A DNA stretch of 64,000 nucleotides from Mastigocoleus testarum BC008 (GTDB taxonomy: Bacteria > Cyanobacteriota > Cyanobacteriia > Cyanobacteriales > Nostocaceae): positions 1-64,000 of the forward strand of contig NZ_LMTZ01000066.1 of NCBI RefSeq assembly GCF_001456025.1, in the 5' to 3' direction. Each line of letters opens with the position of its first letter. The stretch's first letter is position 1. Below, one piece after another: positions 57,449 through 64,000 of the stretch. Made by a program: the position numbers and the translations under genes. The notes below the pieces were generated by a model. It searched no databases, was not told the DNA's origin, and worked only from the letters and a program-made list of their open reading frames with translations.

Positions 57449-58006
57449 CAAAAACCTTTGGATCCAATTTTTTGTGTGCACAAATTCTATTTGAGCATTT
57501 CTTGCTGCACCTTCATCTTCCGGATAATTACCTATCATCCAAGATAAATCTAAGTCGACATCATAATCTAAAGATGCCAAAAATATCATTCCTGCTCCTG
57601 GTTTGCGGAATGCGTATTTTTCTTGCAAATGTAACTCACTTGCTTTTAAATACTTAGAAATTTTGACTGCTCCTTGACGAGTTACCCGCCAGCAGTTAAT
57701 TCCTTCGGAGTGAGAGCAAAAATAAATTGCACGTAATTGTGATAGTAAAGATAAAACATGCTGCATCTTTGCAATTATGTGATCGAGATGCTTGAAAGGT
57801 TCGTCAGTATCTAGATCCATTGATTCCCAATCTGCTTGATTACTAATTCCTATCATTAACCAGGACGGTTCTTGGTTTTGGTAATAATTAAGCGCAATTT
57901 CTACACCTGGTAAAACTTTTACGTCTTGAGGATGTTCCTTCAAAGAATCACTAGCAATATTTGTTGTCAGCGTTTCATTGATATTGAAAAAAATAGCTCT
58001 TTTCAT
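57446..58006 (-). CDS. HAD-superfamily-like protein with substituted catalytic aspartates
   Basis: A 186-aa protein with HAD topology. Motif I, normally DxDxT, reads NINET (residues 9-13, FFNINETL). Motif II is present as IGISNQ (about 72-77). Motif III K is in FRKPGAGM, and motif IV, normally GDxxxD, reads GNYPEDEGAARNA. The fold and spacing match HisB-N/PNKP-like phosphatases, but the nucleophile, the general acid and the first motif IV Asp are all Asn (AAT codons), so phosphatase activity is doubtful. The last residues are followed by a stop supplied by the heptamer array at 57448. It may be a binding or regulatory protein. Confidence 0.8.
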   Translation of the reverse strand: MKRAIFFNINETLTTNIASDSLKEHPQDVKVLPGVEIALNYYQNQEPSWLMIGISNQADWESMDLDTDEPFKHLDHIIAKMQHVLSLLSQLRAIYFCSHSEGINCWRVTRQGAVKISKYLKASELHLQEKYAFRKPGAGMIFLASLDYDVDLDLSWMIGNYPEDEGAARNAQIEFVHTKNWIQRFL

Positions 58007-58290
58007 GTATTTACCTCACCAGTTTAATTTGTAACCGCAGTCATAAAAGTTTGAAAACTACCATTGAATTTACTTATCGATTGATCTAGTAATTGCTTAT
58101 ATATTTGTTGGGAATTTATTTATTGAGTTATTAATTTATTGACTTATTGATTTCTTATTGACTGATTTCAAATTATTTCTAGGCGCATATAGGTAAATTA
58201 TTTACTGAGTGCGGATAATTATTTGCTATGAAAATAGTCACCTTAAGATTGATAATGTTTTATGTACCCAATTACTAAATAAACAAATTC
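58007..58290. other. AT-rich spacer
   Basis: 284 bp between divergent genes, with ATTTATTGAGTTATTAATTT-type runs near 58120-58150. Promoters for both neighbours are expected here. Confidence 0.35.
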
Positions 58291-58575
58291 ATGGCAAAAG
58301 CAATTTGGAATGACACGGTTCTAGCACAAAGTAATGACACTATAGTTATCGATGGTAATCATTACTTTCCCCCTGATTCAGTTAATAAGCAGTATTTAAA
58401 AGAAAGTAATAAACATACTATTTGTCCTTGGAAAGGTACTGCTAACTATTACGATATAGAAGTTAACGAGCAAATAAATAGAGATGCTGCTTGGTTTTAT
58501 CCCAACGCTAAGGAAAAAGCAAAACATTTTGAAAACTATGTTGCATTTTGGCGTGGTGTAAAGGTTGAAGCTTAA
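58291..58575 (+). CDS. DUF427 domain protein
   Basis: A 94-aa single-domain protein matching DUF427. Signatures are MAKAIWNDTVLAQSNDTIVI with VIDGNHYFPPDSV, the HTICPWKGTANYYDI core, DAAWFYPNAKEKA and YVAFWRGVKVE. The domain is a small beta-rich fold of unknown function, widespread in bacteria and fungi. It has full family length. It is probably monocistronic. Confidence 0.92.
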   Translation: MAKAIWNDTVLAQSNDTIVIDGNHYFPPDSVNKQYLKESNKHTICPWKGTANYYDIEVNEQINRDAAWFYPNAKEKAKHFENYVAFWRGVKVEA

Positions 58576-59410
58576 CAAGCTGGCATAAATGGGAACATTT
58601 ATGTATTGTTTATATCTTTGTAGAAAGATTCAGTTGTTTTGATGCTGGTGTTGCTGACAGATGTTCCCACAAAGTACTGATGCTAGTACCTATCAAAGTT
58701 ATTTTCAAGTCAATTAAAATATTGAAAATTCCTAAGCAGCCAGCATTTATTTTCTTCAATTCTTACAATTGAAACTCATAATACAATCCTGATAAAGATA
58801 TACACCTGAGGGATATATTACTGAACTTGGTAAATGCACAGATACAAAAATATAATTTTTGAAAAAGAGCTAAGGATTTCTTTCTACTTCGGAAATTTAG
58901 ATTTATAACCTGGGATTCAGAATTTCATATTCAAAAAGTGTGACGAAGAATCTAGCTTTAATTATTTGGATTAACCAGCTAAATATTCGTAGTTGGTTTT
59001 TAATCATTTGATGCTTTACGTCTACTCAAAAATTCAAACACAACTCTAAAAAGTATCTAACGCTGCCAGCTTACTAGATGCACTCAGAGAAATCCAGTCT
59101 CTTTACGAACAATATAAAGAGATATTTTCAAATAATTGAAATTTTGTCGCCTAGGACACTTACAGTAACAAATTTAATCACTTCGTGCAACTTCCCTTGG
59201 TATTTTTAAGAAGATTAAATAACTGTTACAGAAAACAATAAGGTATAGTATTAGACTAGACAAATCGAGTGAGAAGTCATAGCAATAATTAAGTCATGTT
59301 TGGGAATCAAATAAATTGAGGCTTGTTATTGACCAGCAAACTTCAAAGCAAACTTTAAGTAGACAAACCTTAAATGAAATAAATACAAATCTACTAGAGA
59401 ACTCTAGTTT
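58576..59410. other. AT-rich spacer, possible small remnant
   Basis: 835 bp with no gene. A frame near 59055-59140 reads SNAASLLDALREIQSLYEQY and ends KEIFSNN. It looks like a protein C-terminus but lacks a start and may be a remnant. The remainder is AT-rich; the region just before 59411 should hold a promoter. Confidence 0.35.
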
Positions 59411-60118
59411 ATGAAGTTTTTGATTGGGCGAAAATTTTTACTTGGTGCAATTATTGTTAGTGCTTTGCTTGGGAGTATTACACCAGTATCAGCAGCAAAT
59501 TCTGCAGTTGAGTATCGACAGTTAGGATTGTCATATCGACAACAAAGACGCTATTCCCAAGCAATTGCAGCGATGCAAAAATCAGTAGAACTCGAACCAG
59601 AAAATGTCATGGGACGAGTTAATTTGGGTTGGACACAACATTTAGCGGGGAAACAACAAGATGCAGCAATTTCTCTGTGGAAAGCAATTTTTCTGCAACC
59701 ACTATTTGTTCCCGCTTACAATGCATTAGGAATTGTATACCTAGTTGATGGTAATTTACCTTTATCAGTTACAGTTCATACTTGGGCTGCAATTCTCAAG
59801 CCAAATAATGAAATTGCGTATTTCAACTTAAGTTTAGCGTTACACAGACTCAAAATTTATCCTTTAGCTATTGCTGCTGGCAATCGAGCTACTATCCTGG
59901 AACCAGATAATCCCCATCCCTTAGTTGCGAGTGCAATTTCTTACTGGGATAGTGGCGATCGCATTTTTGCACACAAAGCTTATCATCAAGCAATAAAATT
60001 GGATTCCAGATACAAAAAAACTACATTTCTGAGTTACTTGAAACAAGCAGCATTTACGCCAGAACAAATTCAAGTCACAAAGGAAATATTAAGACAAATT
60101 AGCGATCGCCAAATTTAA
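59411..60118 (+). CDS. Exported TPR-repeat protein
   Basis: A 235-aa protein with a signal peptide (residues 1-29, LLGAIIVSALLGSITPVSA, ending at an AxA-like site) and about five TPR repeats, with SYRQQRRYSQAIAAMQKSVE and VNLGWTQHLAGKQQDAAISL clearly visible. It is likely periplasmic and a binding scaffold. Its 3' end overlaps the convergent MarR gene by 30 bp, including a GCGATCGC site. It is unlike the TPR protein at 55060 apart from the repeat. Confidence 0.85.
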   Translation: MKFLIGRKFLLGAIIVSALLGSITPVSAANSAVEYRQLGLSYRQQRRYSQAIAAMQKSVELEPENVMGRVNLGWTQHLAGKQQDAAISLWKAIFLQPLFVPAYNALGIVYLVDGNLPLSVTVHTWAAILKPNNEIAYFNLSLALHRLKIYPLAIAAGNRATILEPDNPHPLVASAISYWDSGDRIFAHKAYHQAIKLDSRYKKTTFLSYLKQAAFTPEQIQVTKEILRQISDRQI

Positions 60119-60556
60119 AAATTGAGAAAATACTTCCTGCTGTTCGTGGGAAATCCCATACATAGCTTCTTCTCGCAATTCTACAGCCAGTTGTGGCAGT
60201 ACGCTCTGTAACTCTTTTCCTGCATCTGTGAGAAAAATACGCCATACCCGGCGATCGCGAGAATCTCTTTTACGAAAGATTAGATCGCGTTCTTCCATTC
60301 TATCGAGTACGCCGGTTAAAGTTGCTCCTACTTGTTTAAGTTTTTCACCAATACTAGAAGTAGATAAACCATCTTCTTCCCACAAACAACATAAAACAAT
60401 CCAGTGAAAAGGAGTTAAACCATATGGTTCTAGTCGTTCGGAGAATCTACGAGCAAGGAGTTGAGAAAGCAGCTTAACTCGGTAACTTAAACTATATGGA
60501 GCTCGAATTTCCTGCCAAGATTCCAAGGGTTCTAGTTTATCTGATTGGGAAGCCAT
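60089..60556 (-). CDS. MarR-family transcriptional regulator
   Basis: A 155-aa winged helix-turn-helix protein. The dimerisation helices flank the DNA-binding core: TPFHWIVLCCLWEEDGLSTS, then the recognition helix VGATLTGVLDRMEERDL and the wing KRDSRDRRVWRIFLTDAGKE. MarR proteins repress genes in response to small phenolic or oxidant signals. The gene starts 27 bp after the GT39 stop, so the two are probably cotranscribed and the regulator may control its own operon. It overlaps the TPR gene on the opposite strand by 30 bp. Confidence 0.92.
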   Translation of the reverse strand: MASQSDKLEPLESWQEIRAPYSLSYRVKLLSQLLARRFSERLEPYGLTPFHWIVLCCLWEEDGLSTSSIGEKLKQVGATLTGVLDRMEERDLIFRKRDSRDRRVWRIFLTDAGKELQSVLPQLAVELREEAMYGISHEQQEVFSQFLNLAIANLS

Positions 60557-60583
60557 TAGGTGAATTAATACACTTAAAGATAA

Positions 60584-62377
60584 TTATTTGTCTTTTGGCA
60601 AAACTTGAACTAATTTATACTTTTTTATACTGCCAATCACACGAAAATCCTGAGAGAAGTTATTTATTTGTTTTGCTTTGATCCATGTGTAGCTATAATC
60701 TTCTAATTCGGCAGTAGTTGTAACCTGACGACCTGGAAATGGTGTATAAAAGTTTATTAGTACTCCAGTTTTGCCCCCGACCTGTAAAAAGTTAACTGAA
60801 TTATTTGCTAAAACCTGAGCGATTGATGGTTGCTGAATAAAATTTTTGAAATCGGTGTTGTAGTCTCCTAATAAACCGATACTACCAGCAACAGCTAATG
60901 TTAACCAAACAGGAACTAGCCAAGCAGCTAACCAGTAATTAGCCGAGAATAACTTTTTACCATAGTAATAACGACCAATCCATACCAAGGGTAAAATTAA
61001 CCAACCAGTTCCCAATATTAATGTCAGAGTTGCATATTTACGAATATCTCCATTAATCCAAATGAAAACTACAATACTGGCTAAGAATAATATTCCTCCT
61101 AAAATACCAAAAATATAACTCAGAGCTTGAGGCAAAATTTTTATCAGCTGATACCCTTTAGAAGAGTACTTTTTAGAACCTAAAGTTTTGGTATTTAAAG
61201 TTTGAGCATCTAAGGCTGGAATATCTAAAAGCGCTAATGGAAAACGAGATTGTTGATTTTTCCTACTAATATTATTTGGCTTAAATTGATTATTTTTGTT
61301 TTTATTATTTTTCAGTTTTTCATTTATTTTTAAGTTATAAATTTCAATTAATTTGCTTAATCCTACTGCTGCAAGCAAGGCAATAAATGGATAAATTGAA
61401 AGACTATAATGAGATAATCTTGTAGAAAATAGAGTTAGTTCGCTAAGTATGACGATTGGAGTTCCAACCAATATCAATTTATAGTCTTTGACTGGCGATT
61501 TTATTACTAAAAATGAACCAAAAATAGCGAATAAACTCCAGGGGAAAGACTTAATTGGAACGTTCCACAAATAATATCCAATTCCATTTCCATAACGTTC
61601 TGTGGAACTCAGACGTGCTGCAAAATTAAATAATTCCTGCCAACTTTGTTCGCCATAATGTAACCAGCTTAAATATACCCAAATTAATGTTGGAATCAAT
61701 CCAACAATAGCCCCTAGATATATTGTGGGGTTTTTTAAATGCTTGTGGCGATGATTCTCAATAATTAAATAGGGAAATAAAGCACTGAAGGGAACCAAAA
61801 TCATAAAGCTTCTGAGTAAGAAGCCTAAAGTTAAACATAAACCAAAAACTGAACCCCAAATATAACTAATTTTTGATTTTTCTTCCGCTTGAAGTAAGGC
61901 AAAAATCGCCAGTAAAACCAAGAAAATATAAGGTATATCAGGCGTTCCTAATCGACAATATTGCAACCATAGGAATTCTACAGATAAAATTACTCCTGCC
62001 AACCAAGCAATTTTTGGGCTGAGCAGAATTTTACCGATTTCATATATTAGTAAAATGCTGATGACTCCCAAAATAATACTCGGTAAACGAGCACTAACTT
62101 CACTTATACCAAACAAGCGAAAAGCACTTGCAACTAACCAATAGTAACCAGGAGTTTTATGGTGAGGATTGTCCCAGGGATTTATCCAGTCCCCAGAGTC
62201 TACCATTCGGCGCGATCGCACAGCATAAAGTCCCTCATCATGAGCCATTAAACTCTGTTGCTCGGAGTTGAATAGTAAAAGTGGGAGAACCCAAAACAAT
62301 AAACTTAAATAAGGAAATCCTCTCCATTTCCAGAGAAATTGGTAAATATTTTGGATAGAACTGATTAGCGAAACCAT
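60584..62377 (-). CDS. GT39-type membrane glycosyltransferase (ArnT/PMT-like)
   Basis: A 597-aa integral membrane protein from the ATG at 62377; a TTG three codons upstream lies too close to the AGGTGA sequence. It has about twelve hydrophobic helices. The first luminal loop carries the DE motif (AHDEGLYAVRSRRMVDSGDW) and the NPHHKTPGYYWLVASAF segment typical of GT39/GT83 dolichyl- or undecaprenyl-phosphate-sugar transferases. A polar Asn/Lys-rich loop lies near residues 350-395. It probably moves a sugar onto lipid or protein on the periplasmic side; the acceptor is unknown. The MarR regulator gene follows 27 bp downstream. Confidence 0.9.
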   Translation of the reverse strand: MVSLISSIQNIYQFLWKWRGFPYLSLLFWVLPLLLFNSEQQSLMAHDEGLYAVRSRRMVDSGDWINPWDNPHHKTPGYYWLVASAFRLFGISEVSARLPSIILGVISILLIYEIGKILLSPKIAWLAGVILSVEFLWLQYCRLGTPDIPYIFLVLLAIFALLQAEEKSKISYIWGSVFGLCLTLGFLLRSFMILVPFSALFPYLIIENHRHKHLKNPTIYLGAIVGLIPTLIWVYLSWLHYGEQSWQELFNFAARLSSTERYGNGIGYYLWNVPIKSFPWSLFAIFGSFLVIKSPVKDYKLILVGTPIVILSELTLFSTRLSHYSLSIYPFIALLAAVGLSKLIEIYNLKINEKLKNNKNKNNQFKPNNISRKNQQSRFPLALLDIPALDAQTLNTKTLGSKKYSSKGYQLIKILPQALSYIFGILGGILFLASIVVFIWINGDIRKYATLTLILGTGWLILPLVWIGRYYYGKKLFSANYWLAAWLVPVWLTLAVAGSIGLLGDYNTDFKNFIQQPSIAQVLANNSVNFLQVGGKTGVLINFYTPFPGRQVTTTAELEDYSYTWIKAKQINNFSQDFRVIGSIKKYKLVQVLPKDK

Positions 62378-62700
62378 TAACTTCAAATCACCTGAAACTT
62401 TTGAGAATAATTTGTAAAGTTATATGACGTATATTTAAAATATATAAAGCATTCGACTACATACAAAATGTCGCTTGCTTCGTTAATAGCTTTTTACAAC
62501 TTCTTATTCGCAAATAACAAGGGCTTTGATGTAAAAAGCAAAGATGTTGATAAACCAGAGTACTTTTCTCGAGCATTTATTAAACAAGTGAGCGTTAAAT
62601 GTTAACAATTTTAGTAATTTGACTTTTAAAAGCTTTGAACTTTGAGTTGTGAACTTTGAGTTGTGAACTTTGAATTTTGAACTGTGGACACTGAGATTAT
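62378..62700. promoter_or_regulatory. Spacer between GT39 and methyltransferase genes
   Basis: About 320 bp between divergent starts. Near 62636-62690 it holds tandem TTTGAGTTGTGAAC-type repeats (period 14). No ORF with protein-like composition. Confidence 0.45.
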
Positions 62701-63348
62701 ATGCTGCTAAGACCAAATCAACGTACCAAATTAGACGATACAGACGATAAATTATTTTATGACTATCCGCGCTTTGTCACCCATGTAGACGAAGGCTTCA
62801 TCAAACAATTAACAGACTTATACTCTCAGCGCCTAAAATCAAATACTCGAATATTTGACATGATGAGCAGTTGGGTATCCCATCTTCCTCCAGAAATGGA
62901 ATTTGCTCATATTGAAGGACATGGACTCAATGCTGAAGAATTAGCACGGAACCGATGCTTAGATAATTACTTCGTGCAAAATTTGAATGAAAATCCCAAA
63001 TTACCCTTAAAAGACCAGGAATTTGACGCTGTCCTCAACTGTGTATCCGTGCAATATTTACAATACCCAGAAGCTGTATTTTCGGAAATATATCGGATTC
63101 TTAAACCAGGAGGAACCGCAATCATCAGTTTTTCTAATCGGATGTTCTTTCAAAAAGCAATTCAAGTGTGGCGAGAAAATTCCGAAGCAACAAGGGTAGA
63201 GTTAGTTAAGCGTTACTTCAAATCTGTAGAAGGATTTAGTTCTCCAGAGGTAATTATTCGCCGAGCGAGTGTACCTAATTTATTCCAATGGTTGAATACA
63301 GGTGGTGGCGATCCGTTCTACGCTGTAATAGCCCAGCGAGATTTTTAA
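62701..63348 (+). CDS. Class I SAM-dependent methyltransferase-like protein
   Basis: A 215-aa protein of a methyltransferase subgroup lacking the usual GxGxG. In its place is IFDMMSSWVSHLPPEMEFAH, where the D-x-x-S segment should contact SAM. Downstream features are the FDAVLNCVSVQYLQYPEAVF motif, ILKPGGTAIISFSNRMF and AIQVWR. The subgroup is widespread and its substrate is unknown. The ATG at 62701 is the first of the frame. It is divergent from GT39 and followed by heptamer repeats. Confidence 0.82.
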   Translation: MLLRPNQRTKLDDTDDKLFYDYPRFVTHVDEGFIKQLTDLYSQRLKSNTRIFDMMSSWVSHLPPEMEFAHIEGHGLNAEELARNRCLDNYFVQNLNENPKLPLKDQEFDAVLNCVSVQYLQYPEAVFSEIYRILKPGGTAIISFSNRMFFQKAIQVWRENSEATRVELVKRYFKSVEGFSSPEVIIRRASVPNLFQWLNTGGGDPFYAVIAQRDF

Positions 63349-63379
63349 TATTACAGAATTTGGGAGACAGAAGTTTAGA

Positions 63380-63585
63380 AGTAATGAGTAGTGAGTAGTG
63401 AGTAGTGAGTAGTGAGTAGTGAATTTTATACTTGAATTTCTGCTTATTGCTTGTGAGTTAGTTACTTGCAATCTTCTGTAAGCGATCAGTAATTAAAAGT
63501 TAATACTTGAGTGAGTCATATCACTACCCATTACCCATTACCCATTACCCATTACCCATTACCAATTACCAATTACCCATTACTT
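63380..63585. repeat. STRR heptamer arrays (GAGTAGT and TACCCAT)
   Basis: GTGAGTA-type units occur at about 63386-63420, and TACCCAT, with TACCAAT variants, at about 63523-63580. This spacer between the methyltransferase and the lipoprotein gene also contains AT-rich promoter DNA. Confidence 0.85.
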
Positions 63586-63720
63586 AAACGAGAAAATTAC
63601 AGTATTTAACACTTAATCAATCAATTAATTAATAAAATATAAATTTTACGTCTCTTTTCCTCGTAAAGTGTTCGCTATTGGCTGAAAATACAATTATTCA
63701 AGGTATAGGAAGTAAAAAAT

Positions 63721-64000
63721 ATGCTTGTTAAGCGTGGAAAACAAATACTAGCTGCATTACTAATTTCCTTGTTGTTACTGACAACAACAACAGCTTGTGC
63801 GACTAAAGCACCAGGGCGTTTTGACCAAGTACAGCAGGAAAGCAGTCGTCAAAGAAGTGGTCAAGCAGTTGCAAGAGATGCAACTCAAGGTAGTGAGTTT
63901 AATAAATTCTTTCCTAAAGCTGCAGATGGATATCAACGGGTATATACCCAAGAGAAAAAAGGTTTTGCTCAAGCTAAATTGAAGAGAGACGGTAAAGATG
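63721..64000 (+). CDS. Lipoprotein, 3' end beyond the window
   Basis: The frame opens at ATG 63721 and runs off the edge without a stop (93 complete codons). It begins MLVKRGKQILAALLISLLLL with a TTTTAC lipobox-like sequence (Cys at about residue 26), then KAPGRFDQVQQESSRQRSG and a mature segment FNKFFPKAADGYQRVYTQEK. A conserved cyanobacterial lipoprotein of unknown function; the motif RFDQVQQES recurs in its family. GGAAG lies 7 bp before the ATG. Confidence 0.8.
   Translation, partial: MLVKRGKQILAALLISLLLLTTTTACATKAPGRFDQVQQESSRQRSGQAVARDATQGSEFNKFFPKAADGYQRVYTQEKKGFAQAKLKRDGKD

Noticed and set aside
57061..57657. Open frames of 125-198 codons rich in LLITHYS repeats in all three forward phases
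   Set aside because: They are produced by the TTACTCA heptamer array, whose 21-bp multiple contains no stop in any forward frame. There is no start signal and no protein-like sequence.
62701..63348. Canonical GxGxG methyltransferase motif
   Set aside because: The motif is absent. The product is kept as methyltransferase-like on the basis of its later motifs.

Overview
The window looks like chromosome of a filamentous, probably heterocyst-forming cyanobacterium (Nostocales-like). The evidence is low GC, many GCGATCGC (HIP1) octamers, several arrays of short heptameric repeats of the STRR type, the cyanobacterial division gene ftn2/zipN, class II fructose-bisphosphate aldolase, DUF2358 and DUF4912 proteins, HstK-type Ser/Thr-His kinases, and conflict proteins of the caspase/NB-ARC/NACHT/EAD type. 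No species can be named from the sequence alone.

Layout. (1) 1-7.6 kb is a conflict or programmed-cell-death-like module. A caspase-family protease and an NB-ARC-WD40 protein form a leftward operon, and a NACHT-membrane protein is divergent from it. All three carry the same short motif (N-I-x5-[IL]-[HQ]-I-G-D), which resembles a RHIM/BASS3 amyloid-signalling core. A Uma2-family nuclease-like gene follows. (2) 8.2-15.1 kb holds housekeeping and conserved cyanobacterial genes: rsgA, a DUF2358-Get3/ArsA operon, a phosphodiester glycosidase lipoprotein and a DUF4912 protein. (3) 16-17.3 kb is a broken EAD1-formylglycine-generating-enzyme-like gene with one frameshift and one in-frame amber codon. 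(4) 17.8-27.9 kb contains ftn2, pdhA, an aldose-1-epimerase-like gene, tRNA-Lys(TTT), class II fba, an SH3-domain exported protein and a nitrilase-family hydrolase.

(5) 28.9-49.1 kb is a rightward 20-kb signalling block. It has two tandem giant HstK-type kinases (about 1850 aa each), preceded by the decayed 3' end of a third copy, then four two-component proteins: Cache-HAMP-HK-REC, REC-HK-REC, HAMP-HK-REC and REC-HK. Two of these share an HK-REC-tail cassette behind different sensors. (6) 49.2-51.1 kb has a three-gene operon of small unrecognised proteins and a small two-helix membrane protein. (7) 52.6-64 kb contains an EF-G-like GTPase lacking the usual switch II histidine, two TPR proteins, a PsiE-like membrane protein, a HAD-like protein whose motif aspartates are all asparagine, DUF427, a GT39-type glycosyltransferase with a downstream MarR regulator, a methyltransferase and the start of a lipoprotein gene cut by the window edge. 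A 448-bp heptamer array with a 147-bp higher-order period sits between the PsiE and HAD genes.

How the genes work together. The clearest functional unit is the 1-7 kb module, where the shared motif suggests NLR-like receptors recruiting a caspase by homotypic assembly. The kinase block is probably one stress or environment-sensing locus that grew by duplication. The other genes appear to be independently transcribed, separated by AT-rich, repeat-laden spacers. All names rest on motif recognition by eye, with no database search.
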